Assembly (NCBI GenBank): GCA_003134375.1
Contig: PLAY01000134.1
Location: 1 to 33,792 of the forward strand
Direction of reading: 5' to 3'
Source: Limisphaerales bacterium
GTDB taxonomy: Bacteria; Verrucomicrobiota; Verrucomicrobiia; Limisphaerales; UBA11358
Length of the DNA: 33,792 bases
The notes under the pieces were generated by a model. The model worked only from the letters and a program-made list of their open reading frames with translations, searched no databases and had not been told where the DNA came from. Numbering within the stretch: position 1 is the stretch's first letter; each line of letters begins with the position of its first letter. The position numbers were made by a program, and so were the translations under genes. This document shows, piece after piece, positions 25,605-33,186 of this stretch.

Positions 25605-26021
25605 ATGAACGGTGATCTGAATAAGCGCCTCACCACGGGCGGTTTGCGGCTCACGCCGCAGCGGCAGCAGGTCTATGACGTGCTTATCCAAAAGCGCGAT
25701 CATCCGACTGCCGAGGAGGTTTTCATCCGCGCCAAGCAGGCCATGCCGGATATCTCGATGGCCACGGTCTATAACTGCCTCGACGCGCTGGTGCAGTGCG
25801 GCCTCGTGCGCCAGGTCCAGCTCGAACGCGGCGCGACGCGCTTTTGCCCGAACATGGAGGAGCATTGCCATTATTACTGCGACGAGTGCGGCACGGTGTT
25901 CGACGTGGCGCTGACGGGAAATTCGGCGGTTGTCCCCCGGCCAAAAGGCTTTAAGATTGATCACTACGAAATTGCCGTTCACGGCCTCTGCGCCAGTTGC
26001 GCGGCCAAACGCAAGAAATAA
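25605..26021 (+). CDS. Fur-family metalloregulator (PerR/Fur-like)
   Basis: 138 residues. The winged helix has [25 protein letters not shown] and [19 protein letters not shown]. The metal part has [14 protein letters not shown] and a final CASCAAK; the two CxxC pairs form the structural zinc site and the histidines are regulatory ligands. Whether it senses iron, peroxide or another metal cannot be decided from this. It is 8 bases upstream of sufB, so it probably controls Fe-S cluster assembly and itself. ATG 25605 is chosen because GAGAAG lies 6 bases before it; ATG 25581 would be nearly leaderless. Confidence 0.93.
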   Translation: MNGDLNKRLTTGGLRLTPQRQQVYDVLIQKRDHPTAEEVFIRAKQAMPDISMATVYNCLDALVQCGLVRQVQLERGATRFCPNMEEHCHYYCDECGTVFDVALTGNSAVVPRPKGFKIDHYEIAVHGLCASCAAKRKK

Positions 26022-26029
26022 TTTTCAAC

Positions 26030-27478
26030 ATGAGCACCGCCACCGAAACCATCGAGGGCCTGGTCAAACAGGATTATAAATACGGTTTTTACACCGACGT
26101 GGAAACCGATTCCGCGCCGCCGGGCTTGAGCGAGGAAACCATCCGGCTGATTTCGCGCCGGAAAAACGAGCCGGAATGGCTGACCGATTGGCGGCTCAAG
26201 GCGTTTCGCCACTGGCAAACGATGCAGGAACCGCACTGGGCCAAGGTGCATCACGAAAAAATCAATTACCAGGACATCGTTTATTACTCCGCGCCCGGGA
26301 AAAAGGGCGACCGGCCGAAAAGCCTCGAGGACGTTGACCCGAAATTGTTGGAGACCTACGAGAAACTCGGCATTCCCCTGCGCGAGCGCGAGCGGCTCGC
26401 CGGGGTGGCCGTGGACGCGGTGTTTGACAGCGTGTCGGTCGGCACCACGTTCAAGAAGCAGCTCGCCGAAAAGGGAATCATCTTCTGCGCGTTCAGCGAG
26501 GCGGTGCAGGAGCATCCCGATCTCGTCCGGAAATATCTCGGCATGGTGGTCCCCTACACGGACAATTTTTTCGCCACGCTCAACTCCGCCGTTTTCACCG
26601 ATGGTTCGTTTTGTTACATCCCCAAGGGCGTGCGTTGTCCGATGGAGCTTTCGACGTATTTCCGCATCAATGCGGCCAACACCGGCCAGTTCGAGCGCAC
26701 GCTCATCGTGGCCGATGAAGGCTCGCACGTCAGTTATCTCGAAGGCTGCACCGCGCCGATGCGCGACGAAAACCAGCTTCACGCGGCGGTGGTTGAGCTT
26801 ATCGCGCTCGACAACGCGCAAATCAAATACTCGACCGTGCAGAACTGGTATCCCGGCGATGAGAACGGCAGGGGCGGCATCTACAACTTTGTGACCAAGC
26901 GCGGCCTCTGCCGGGGCAGCAACTCGAAGATTTCCTGGACGCAGGTCGAAACCGGCTCGGCCATCACCTGGAAATATCCGAGTTGCATCCTGCAGGGCGA
27001 CAATTCCATCGGCGAATTTTATTCCGTCGCCGTGGTGAACAATTACCAGCAGGCTGACACCGGCACCAAGATGGTCCACATCGGCAAAAACACGCGCAGC
27101 ACGATTGTGTCGAAGGGCATTTCCGCCGGGCACGGACAGAACAGCTATCGCGGACTGGTGAAAGTCCAGAAAAGCGCCACCGGCGCCCGCAATTTTTCAC
27201 AATGCGACTCGATGTTGATCGGATCGAAGTGCAGCGCGCACACGTTCCCTTATATCGAGGTAAAGAACTCGTCGGCGAGTGTCGAGCACGAGGCTTCGAC
27301 CTCGAAGATCGGCGAGGACCAGATTTTTTACTGCAATCAGCGCGGGCTGGCGACGCAGGACGCCGTGAACCTGATCGTGAATGGCTTTTGCAAGGAGGTC
27401 TTCAAGGAACTGCCGATGGAATTCGCCGTGGAAGCGCAGAAACTTTTGGGCGTGAGTTTGGAAGGCAGTGTGGGGTAA
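26030..27478 (+). CDS. sufB: Fe-S cluster assembly scaffold SufB
   Basis: 482 residues from ATG 26030 ([20 protein letters not shown]). It matches SufB along its length: [75 protein letters not shown] and the closing beta-helix segment with [11 protein letters not shown]. SufB is the scaffold on which Fe-S clusters form, normally as a SufBC2D complex. The gene is just after the Fur regulator. No sufD, sufS, sufE or sufU gene is present in the window. It is followed not directly by sufC but by a repeat-flanked gene remnant of about 190 bases. Confidence 0.97.
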   Translation: MSTATETIEGLVKQDYKYGFYTDVETDSAPPGLSEETIRLISRRKNEPEWLTDWRLKAFRHWQTMQEPHWAKVHHEKINYQDIVYYSAPGKKGDRPKSLEDVDPKLLETYEKLGIPLRERERLAGVAVDAVFDSVSVGTTFKKQLAEKGIIFCAFSEAVQEHPDLVRKYLGMVVPYTDNFFATLNSAVFTDGSFCYIPKGVRCPMELSTYFRINAANTGQFERTLIVADEGSHVSYLEGCTAPMRDENQLHAAVVELIALDNAQIKYSTVQNWYPGDENGRGGIYNFVTKRGLCRGSNSKISWTQVETGSAITWKYPSCILQGDNSIGEFYSVAVVNNYQQADTGTKMVHIGKNTRSTIVSKGISAGHGQNSYRGLVKVQKSATGARNFSQCDSMLIGSKCSAHTFPYIEVKNSSASVEHEASTSKIGEDQIFYCNQRGLATQDAVNLIVNGFCKEVFKELPMEFAVEAQKLLGVSLEGSVG

Positions 27479-27480
27479 TC

Positions 27481-27654
27481 TTAACCACGGATGGACACGG
27501 ATGAAAGACCGGATTTGCGTCGTGGCGGCGAATCGATACGCATCACAAAGTTGCGGGTCGGCTTGATTTTGAATTTCAAGAACGCCCGGCTGGAATTTGA
27601 GCGCGTTGTCCTGTAATTTTTAATCCGTGTTTATCCGTGTCCATCCGTGGTTAA
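27481..27654. repeat. Perfect 22-bp inverted repeats flanking a gene remnant between sufB and sufC
   Basis: 27481-27502 and 27633-27654 are exact reverse complements (TTAACCACGGATGGACACGG type); an extra partial unit (ATCCGTGT) precedes the right copy. They enclose the decayed GxxExxY frame. The whole block fills the sufB-sufC gap, and the hairpin could affect how much sufC is made. Confidence 0.9.
27491..27616 (+). pseudogene. Decayed GxxExxY-family gene (both ends joined)
   Basis: A 41-codon open frame starts in the left repeat with MDTDERPDLRRGGE and ends RITKLRVGLILNF then ARLEFERVVL before a TAA. The last 24 residues match the C-terminus that I recall for GxxExxY proteins (a PD-(D/E)XK-nuclease-like family, usually 120-140 residues, ending in the manner of LKVGLLLNFG..LEFKRxVL). 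The middle, with the GxxExxY motif, is gone. I read it as an internal deletion of a mobile, repeat-flanked gene; it is too short to be active. Confidence 0.65.
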
Positions 27655-27669
27655 AAAACATTTTAGAAA

Positions 27670-28428
27670 ATGAGCAAACCGATTCTTGAAATCAAAAACC
27701 TCAGCGCGGGCGTTGGGGACAAGCAAATCCTCAAAGGCATCAGCCTGACGATTTCTCCCGGCGAAGTCCACGCCATCATGGGGCCCAACGGCAGCGGCAA
27801 AAGCACGCTGGCTGCCGTGCTGGCCGGGCGCGCCGGTTACGAGGTGACCGGCGGCGAAGTGATTTACGATGGCAAAAATTTGCTCGACCTCAATCCCGAG
27901 GAACGCGCCCGGGCAGGCGTTTTCCTCGCGTTCCAGTATCCGGTCGAAATCCCCGGCGTCAACAGCACCTATTTTCTCAAAGCCGCGTTGAATGAAATCC
28001 GCAAATCCAAGGGCCAGCCGGAATTGGACGCGATGGAATTTCTGAACCTCGTCAAGGACAAGATCAAATTGCTGGAGTTGAACGAGGATTTGCTCCGGCG
28101 CTCGGTGAACGAGGGTTATTCCGGCGGCGAAAAGAAGCGCAACGAAATTTTCCAGATGGCCGTGCTCGAACCCCGGCTCGCCATCCTCGACGAAACCGAT
28201 TCCGGCCTCGACATTGACGCGCTGCGAATCGTCGCCGGCGGCGTCAACAAGCTGAAGCGGCCGGACAGCGCGCAAATGGTCATCACGCATTATCAGCGGC
28301 TGTTGAATTTCATCATTCCCGATTTCGTCCACGTGCTTTACGATGGCCGCATCGTGAAGTCCGGCGACAAACAGCTCGCGCTCGAACTCGAAGCGAAGGG
28401 CTACGATTGGATCACCAAGGCCGCGTAA
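27670..28428 (+). CDS. sufC: Fe-S cluster assembly ATPase SufC
   Basis: 252 residues. Walker A is GPNGSGKST (38-46), the SufC signature is NEGYSGGEKKRNEIFQM, Walker B is LAILDETDSGLDIDAL, and VITHYQRLL holds the switch histidine. SufC is the ABC-type ATPase that drives the SufBCD scaffold. It lies 191 bases after sufB because a decayed element sits between; it is probably still in the same transcript. A hypothetical gene follows after 13 bases, and no sufD follows. Confidence 0.97.
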   Translation: MSKPILEIKNLSAGVGDKQILKGISLTISPGEVHAIMGPNGSGKSTLAAVLAGRAGYEVTGGEVIYDGKNLLDLNPEERARAGVFLAFQYPVEIPGVNSTYFLKAALNEIRKSKGQPELDAMEFLNLVKDKIKLLELNEDLLRRSVNEGYSGGEKKRNEIFQMAVLEPRLAILDETDSGLDIDALRIVAGGVNKLKRPDSAQMVITHYQRLLNFIIPDFVHVLYDGRIVKSGDKQLALELEAKGYDWITKAA

Positions 28429-28441
28429 CCGCGGACAACTT

Positions 28442-28915
28442 ATGAATTTGGACGAAGCCCAACGCCAGAAAGTCGCCGCCTGGATTGCGGACGGTGCGAA
28501 ACTTTCCGAAATTCAAACCCGGCTCATGTCGGAGTTCAACCTCAAGCTCACTTACATGGAAGTGCGTTTCCTGGTGGACGATTTGAAATTGACGCCGAAA
28601 GATCCGGAACCGCCCAAGGTTGCCGCGCCGGTTGCCGAGGCGGCAAAACCCGCCGACAAGAAAAGCGCTCCGCCACCCGCCGGGCCGGCGGGCGCGACCG
28701 GCGGTGTGTCTGTGACAGTGGATCATTTGGCGCGGCCCGGCGCGATTGTCAGCGGCAAGGTCACGTTCAGCGACGGCCAGCAGGCCGACTGGTATTTGGA
28801 TCAAACGGGGCGGCTGGGCGTCGTGCCGAAGCAACAGGGTTACAAGCCGTCCGCCGCCGACGTGCAGCAATTTCAAGCCGCGCTGCAAAGCGAAATCGCG
28901 CGGATGGGATTTTGA
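28442..28915 (+). CDS. Conserved-looking hypothetical protein after sufC
   Basis: 157 residues, not assigned to a named family. The N-terminal 55 residues (QRQKVAAWIADGAKLSEIQ, then NLKLTYMEVRFLVDDLKL) are helical and resemble a small helix-turn-helix-like fold. A proline/alanine-rich linker (about 56-85) follows. The C-terminal part (VTVDHLARPGAIVSGKVTF, then GQQADWYLDQTGRLGV) looks like a small beta domain, and the end is helical (AADVQQFQAALQSEIARMGF). It has no signal peptide, so it is likely cytoplasmic. Its position 13 bases after sufC suggests a place in the same operon, perhaps as an accessory factor; this is inference only. Confidence 0.8.
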   Translation: MNLDEAQRQKVAAWIADGAKLSEIQTRLMSEFNLKLTYMEVRFLVDDLKLTPKDPEPPKVAAPVAEAAKPADKKSAPPPAGPAGATGGVSVTVDHLARPGAIVSGKVTFSDGQQADWYLDQTGRLGVVPKQQGYKPSAADVQQFQAALQSEIARMGF

Positions 28916-28990
28916 CGGCTGGCTTGACTGGCGGGCAAGCGTTCTTGCAAGCCGGTCTTGGCGGGTTTTCTTGACGCAACCTGCCAATGG

Positions 28991-29103
28991 AATGACGAAT
29001 GACGAAGCCCTAATGACGAAAGAATGTCCAAAGGTTTAAATGCCGAATTCGGGCTTCAGTATTCGTCATTCTTTTAGTCATTCGGATTTAGGAATTAGTC
29101 ATT
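28991..29103. repeat. Inverted ATGACGA heptamer element between the suf operon and lpxK
   Basis: AATGACGAATGACGAAGCCC units on the left face ATTCGTCATTC and TTAGTCATTC units on the right; seven-base spacing recurs in each arm. The remaining part of the 28916-29196 gap shows no gene. The element may end suf transcription. Confidence 0.75.
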
Positions 29104-29196
29104 TTCCCAGCCGTGCAGTCCGCCAATGGTCTCGTTCCACTTATTCCAGCCGCCAATTCTTGCCGCACGCCCGCCGACTTGGCACATTGATGCGGC

Positions 29197-30369
29197 ATGC
29201 GCGAAAAATTCCGGGTCTGGGCGGAAAGCCTTGAAACCTTTGCCCTCGAAGTCATCTTCGGCGAACGCCGCGACACCAAGGCGGTGTTGATGCGCGCGGT
29301 TTTGTTTGGCAGCTCAAAGATTTTCCAGGTCGGCGTCAAATTGCGCCGCTGGCTTTATAATGTGCGCATCCTCCGCGACAAGACGCTGGGCGTCCAGGTC
29401 ATCGCCATCGGCAATCTGACCGTCGGCGGCACGGGCAAAACGCCGGTCGTGGAAAAATTCGCCCGCGAATTGCGCGACGCCGGGCGCACCGTCGCGATTC
29501 TTTCACGCGGTTATCGTTCCAAACCGCCGCCGTTTCACCGGTGGCTGCTCAATAAAATCTTTTTGCGGGAGGACCAGACCCCGCCGCGCGTCGTATCCGA
29601 CGGCAAATCACTGTTGCTCGATTCGGAAATGGCCGGTGACGAACCTTACATGCTGGCGTCCAATCTTCGGGACGTCGTCGTGCTCGTGGACAAGAACCGC
29701 GTGAAAAGCGGACGTTATGCGATAGAAAAATTCGGCTGCGACACACTGTTGCTCGACGACGGTTTTCAGTATTGGGATTTGCGCGGGCGCCGGCACGACG
29801 TGGTGCTGATTGACCGGCAGCAGCCATTCGGCAACGAACATCTGCTCCCGCGCGGCACGTTGCGCGAACCGCCGTCGCACCTCGCGCGGGCCCAGACGAT
29901 TTTCATCACCAAAAGCGACGGCCAGACCGCCGAACTCCGCCGGCGCATTGCCGAATTCAATTCCGAAGCCGCCATCATCGAATGTGTGCATCATCCGCTT
30001 TTCCTCGAAGATGTGTTCACCGGCCAGCGGCGCAAATTGGATTTTCTGCAAGGGCATAAAGTCGCGTCGCTTAGCGGCATCGCGCAACCGGAAAGTTTCG
30101 AGCAAAGCCTCGTAAAACTCGGCGCGGAACTGGTTTATTCCAAACGCTTTGCCGATCATCACCGCTTCACCCAGCAGGAAATTCTCAACGTCATCAATCG
30201 CGGCAAGAAACGCCAGGCCACCACCATCATCACCACCCAAAAGGACGCCGTGCGTTTCCCCAAAATCGACCGGCGCGACCTGCCGATCTATTTCATGCGC
30301 GTCGAAATCCAAATCGTCAGCGGCGCCAACGACTTTCAGGACTGCGTCCGCAAAATCTGCTTCCGCTGA
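29197..30369 (+). CDS. lpxK: Tetraacyldisaccharide 4'-kinase LpxK
   Basis: 390 residues. The P-loop is AIGNLTVGGTGKTPVVE (about 70-86), followed by ILSRGYRSK, LVDKNRVKSGRYAIEKFG, LLLDDGFQY and RGTLREPPSHLARA, all characteristic of LpxK. It phosphorylates the lipid A precursor at the 4' position on the inner face of the cytoplasmic membrane. The N-terminal segment (about 30-60) is amphipathic or hydrophobic, as expected for its membrane association. It is somewhat longer than the usual 320-340 residues because of the N-terminal part. It leads a three-gene lipid A/core unit, with the acyltransferase starting 2 bases after its stop. Confidence 0.95.
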   Translation: MREKFRVWAESLETFALEVIFGERRDTKAVLMRAVLFGSSKIFQVGVKLRRWLYNVRILRDKTLGVQVIAIGNLTVGGTGKTPVVEKFARELRDAGRTVAILSRGYRSKPPPFHRWLLNKIFLREDQTPPRVVSDGKSLLLDSEMAGDEPYMLASNLRDVVVLVDKNRVKSGRYAIEKFGCDTLLLDDGFQYWDLRGRRHDVVLIDRQQPFGNEHLLPRGTLREPPSHLARAQTIFITKSDGQTAELRRRIAEFNSEAAIIECVHHPLFLEDVFTGQRRKLDFLQGHKVASLSGIAQPESFEQSLVKLGAELVYSKRFADHHRFTQQEILNVINRGKKRQATTIITTQKDAVRFPKIDRRDLPIYFMRVEIQIVSGANDFQDCVRKICFR

Positions 30370-30371
30370 AA

Positions 30372-31274
30372 ATGGACACGCTGATTTATTGGTTCGCGCG
30401 CGCACTCGTCACGGTGATTCAGGCGTTGCCGCTCCCCTTCGTCGCGCGCCTCGGTCGCGCGGGCGGCGGGCTGGCCTTCTGGCTCGATGCGCGGCACCGG
30501 CGCGTGGCGCTGAAAAACCTGACGATGTGTTTTGGCGGAGAAAAATCGCCGGAGGAAATCCGCGCGCTCGCCCGGGAAAATTTCCGGCGCATTGGCGAAA
30601 ATTACGCCGGCGCCATCAAAACCGCCGCGATGACTTTTGACGAATTGCGCCCGCATGTCGAATTCGCCGGCATTGAACGCCTGCCGCAAAAATCCGGCGA
30701 CCAGCCGCCGCACAGCGCCGTTGTCGCCATCGGCCACTTCGGCAACTTCGAGCTTAACGCGCGAATCCAGGACGTCCGGCCGGATTACCAGAGCGCCACG
30801 ACCTACCGCGCACTCAAGCACCCTGCGTTCAACCGCCTCATGCAGGATTTGCGCACGCGCAGCGGCTGCCTTTACTTCGAGCGCCGCGCCGACGGTCCGC
30901 TGCTCCGCACCGCGATGAACCGGGGAGGAATCCTTCTTGGCCTGCTCGCCGACCAAAGCTCCAACGGCCTCCGGGCGCCGTTTCTTAGCCATGACTGTTC
31001 CACCACGCTTGCGCCCGCCGTGTTGGCCTTGCGTTATCAGTGCGAACTCTTCACCGGCTTCTGCTACCGCGTCGCCCCGGCGAAATGGCGGATCGAACTC
31101 GGCGAAAAAATTCCCACGCATGAAAACAACCATCCCCGTCCGTCCGGGGAAATCATGGGCGACGTCAATCGCGCTTTTGAAGCCGCCGTCTGCCGCGACC
31201 CGGCCAACTGGTTCTGGGTCCATCGCCGCTGGAAGGCGGCGGAAACGAAAGCGAAGATGGAAGATGGAGGATAG
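30372..31274 (+). CDS. LpxL/HtrB-family lipid A acyltransferase
   Basis: 300 residues. The N-terminal hydrophobic part is followed by RHRRVALKNLTMCFGGEKSPEEI and REFRRIGENYAG-like sequence. The catalytic H-x4-E motif is IGHFGNFELNA, and LGLLADQSSNG is the second acyltransferase motif. These enzymes add secondary acyl chains to lipid A. It starts 2 bases after the lpxK stop and is followed by waaF, in keeping with a lipid A/core operon. Whether it acts as LpxL or LpxM cannot be told. The end of the gene is made of a short GGAAGAT repeat stretch (AETKAKMEDGG). Confidence 0.92.
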   Translation: MDTLIYWFARALVTVIQALPLPFVARLGRAGGGLAFWLDARHRRVALKNLTMCFGGEKSPEEIRALARENFRRIGENYAGAIKTAAMTFDELRPHVEFAGIERLPQKSGDQPPHSAVVAIGHFGNFELNARIQDVRPDYQSATTYRALKHPAFNRLMQDLRTRSGCLYFERRADGPLLRTAMNRGGILLGLLADQSSNGLRAPFLSHDCSTTLAPAVLALRYQCELFTGFCYRVAPAKWRIELGEKIPTHENNHPRPSGEIMGDVNRAFEAAVCRDPANWFWVHRRWKAAETKAKMEDGG

Positions 31275-31310
31275 AAAATGGAAACCCCGCCATCCCATCT
31301 TCCACCCTTG
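31248..31310. repeat. GGAAGAT heptamer element between acyltransferase and waaF
   Basis: GAAGATGGAAGATGGAGG on the left is mirrored by CCATCCCATCTTCCA on the right. It spans the acyltransferase stop and the apparent upstream extension of waaF, so the extra N-terminal codons before 31332 are probably only translatable repeat. Confidence 0.7.
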
Positions 31311-31331
31311 CCACGTCGAAGCGAAGTGAAG

Positions 31332-32456
31332 ATGGGTCGCCGTGTTCTGGTGCGCAGCACCAACTGGCTGGGCGATGCGGTCATGACCACGCCGGCGCTG
31401 CTGCGACTCCGGGAAAAATTTCCCGATGCGCACATTGCCCTGCTGGCACCGGAAAAGCTTGCCGATTTGTGGGCCAATCATCCCGCCGTCAACGAAACCA
31501 TTCCGTTCGCGCCGGGCGAAAGCGTGTTTTCCGTCGGCAAAACATTACGGGCGGGCAAATACGACCTCGCACTGGTATTCCCAAACTCACCCCGTTCGGC
31601 GCTCGAAGTCTGGCTGGCGGGAATTCCGCAACGCATCGGCCATGCGCGCCCGTGGCGCAACTTTTTCCTGACACAGGCCATTGCATCACGCCTTGATAGT
31701 GTAACGATGCGGAAACTGTCGGTGGCAGAAATCCGCCGTAGGACAGGCGTCACGCCTGTCTCTAATCAAATCAAAAACAATTTGGAGACAGGCAGGATGC
31801 CTGTCCTACAAACAAACGCGCACCAGATTCACGAGTATCTGCATCTCGTTGCTGCGCTGGGCGCCAACCCGGAACCGCTGACGCCGCGGTTGTTTGTGAC
31901 TCCCGGTGAAATTGAAGCCATGAACAAGAAATTCGACCTGAGTAAAATTGAGCGGCCGCTCTTGGGCTTGAATCCCGGCGCGGAATACGGGCCGGCCAAA
32001 CGCTGGCCGATGGAAAAATTCATTGCCGCCGCCAGTGAAATCCAAAAACGGACCAACTGTACCTGGCTGGTTTTCGGCGGCCAGGCTGATGTGGACATCG
32101 CGAACCGGATCGAGTCCGCCATGGCCAGCCCGCCATCTGCAATTTGGAATCTGGCCGGGAAGACCTCCCTCCGCGAGTTGATGACGCTGCTAAAAATTTG
32201 CCGCGTGCTGCTCACCAACGATTCCGGCCCGATGCACGTGGCCGCCGCGCTGGGCACCCCGGTCGTCGTCCCCTTCGGCAGCACGTCGCCGGAACTCACC
32301 GGGCCGGGCCTGCCGGGCGACCCGCAGCACCGGCTGCTCAAATCCGACGCCCCGTGTTCACCCTGCTTTTTGCGCAAATGCCCGATTGATTTCCGCTGCC
32401 TGAACGGCATCAGCACCGAGCGCGTGGTCGAGGCTGTTTTACAAATCATCCGCTGA
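31332..32456 (+). CDS. waaF: Lipopolysaccharide heptosyltransferase II (glycosyltransferase family 9)
   Basis: 374 residues from ATG 31332 (MGRRVLVRSTNWLGDAVMTT), with AAGTGAAG just upstream. Family features are the N-terminal SNWLGD-type segment, LLGLNPGAEYGPAKRWP, LTNDSGPMHVAAALGTPVV, FGSTSPELTGPG and the C-terminal Cys-rich CSPCFLRKCPIDFRCL typical of WaaF/RfaF. The enzyme adds a heptose from an ADP-heptose donor to the inner core. ATG 31278 is an alternative start but adds only repeat-derived residues. A palindromic element is translated in frame near the middle (31738-31809). The gene closes the lpxK-acyltransferase unit. Confidence 0.93.
   Translation: MGRRVLVRSTNWLGDAVMTTPALLRLREKFPDAHIALLAPEKLADLWANHPAVNETIPFAPGESVFSVGKTLRAGKYDLALVFPNSPRSALEVWLAGIPQRIGHARPWRNFFLTQAIASRLDSVTMRKLSVAEIRRRTGVTPVSNQIKNNLETGRMPVLQTNAHQIHEYLHLVAALGANPEPLTPRLFVTPGEIEAMNKKFDLSKIERPLLGLNPGAEYGPAKRWPMEKFIAAASEIQKRTNCTWLVFGGQADVDIANRIESAMASPPSAIWNLAGKTSLRELMTLLKICRVLLTNDSGPMHVAAALGTPVVVPFGSTSPELTGPGLPGDPQHRLLKSDAPCSPCFLRKCPIDFRCLNGISTERVVEAVLQIIR
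31738..31809. repeat. Palindromic element, in frame inside waaF
   Basis: Arms 31738-31762 and 31785-31809 match as inverted repeats at 22 of 25 positions (GGACAGGC/GCCTGTC core), and each arm is itself nearly palindromic. It spans 72 bp, exactly 24 codons, and reads RRTGVTPVSNQIKNNLETGR. It sits between the two domains of the glycosyltransferase. Confidence 0.9.
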
Positions 32457-32498
32457 TTAGTGTATTGTCCAGCAAATCAACGGTGTCATGGTTTGGAG

Positions 32499-32569
32499 GG
32501 AGCGCCGGCCTCCGGCACGGCGTTATAAGGCCGGTTTCAGCATCACGCCGTGCTGGAAGCCGGCGCTCC
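32499..32569. repeat. Palindromic element downstream of waaF
   Basis: Arms 32499-32523 and 32545-32569 form an inverted repeat with a few mismatches (GGAGCGCCGGCCTCCGGC type). It is of the same family as the in-gene copy at 2840-2910. It lies between the waaF stop and the GntR promoter and could end transcription. Confidence 0.85.
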
Positions 32570-32601
32570 ACAGTCTAAATTTCACACCTCAAAAATTCTT
32601 C

Positions 32602-32640
32602 TTGACGTTCGCCGCCAACTGTCATACTGTTCTATGACAG
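32602..32640 (+). promoter_or_regulatory. GntR autoregulatory promoter and operator
   Basis: The dyad CTGTCATA-N6-TATGACAG (32619-32640, perfect 8-bp arms) covers the -10 TACTGT (32625-32630) of a promoter whose -35 is TTGACG (32602-32607, 17-base spacer). Binding there would block RNA polymerase. The repressor gene starts 13 bases past the dyad. Confidence 0.75.
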
Positions 32641-32652
32641 TAAAAGACAGCC

Positions 32653-33057
32653 ATGATTTTTCAGATTGATTTCAAGTCCGGCAAGCCGGTTTACCTGCAA
32701 CTGGTGGACCAGATCCGCTACGCGGCGGCTTCGGGCGCGTTGCGTTCCGGCGAACCGCTGCCGTCCATCCGCCCGCTGGCCGAGGAACTGCGCGTGAACC
32801 GCAACACCATCGCCAAGGCCTATGCCGAACTGGAGGGGCAGGGCGTCATCGAGACGATCCCCGGCAAGGGCTGCTTTCTGAAAAAAAGCGATTCTCCGTT
32901 TAACAAACAGGTCCGCCAGAAACTGCTGGCGGCGGAAATTGACGAGGCCGTGGTCATGGCGCATCACCTGCAGGTGGACCGCGAAAAATTCCTGGCCCTG
33001 GTCAAGGAACGGCTTGATTACTTCGAACGCAAGGCAAAGGAAGGAGAAGACAAATGA
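32653..33057 (+). CDS. GntR-family regulator, YtrA subfamily
   Basis: 134 residues, short as in the YtrA group that lacks a large ligand domain. The winged helix has GKPVYLQLVDQIRYAAASG, LPSIRPLAEELRVNRNTIAK and AYAELEGQGVIETIPGKGCF. The C-terminal part is a short helical dimerisation segment (LVKERLDYFERKAKEGEDK). YtrA-type regulators usually repress ABC transporter genes that follow, and an ABC ATPase does follow here at 33187. The stop codon is the first bases of a GAACATC inverted-repeat element that separates the two genes. Confidence 0.94.
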   Translation: MIFQIDFKSGKPVYLQLVDQIRYAAASGALRSGEPLPSIRPLAEELRVNRNTIAKAYAELEGQGVIETIPGKGCFLKKSDSPFNKQVRQKLLAAEIDEAVVMAHHLQVDREKFLALVKERLDYFERKAKEGEDK

Positions 33058-33153
33058 ACACCGAACATCGAACATCGAACGCTGAACATCGAATGATTTC
33101 CGTACGAGCGGTTCATTGGATGTTCGATGTTCGATGTTCAGCGTTCAATGTTT
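33056..33153. repeat. GAACATC inverted-repeat element between gntR and the ABC gene
   Basis: The left arm (33056-33096) has units GAACACC, GAACATC and GAACGCT. The right arm (33112-33153) is an imperfect reverse complement (TGTTCGA, GTTCAGC, GTTCAATG). It resembles 15876-15977 closely in unit order, so both come from one element family. Confidence 0.85.
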
Positions 33154-33186
33154 CCCATCCCATTTCAATTTTTAAAAGGATACGCT

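Noticed and set aside
27491-27616. An intact small protein gene between sufB and sufC
   Set aside because: The start lies in a dispersed repeat and only the C-terminal part of a GxxExxY protein remains, so a remnant is more likely.
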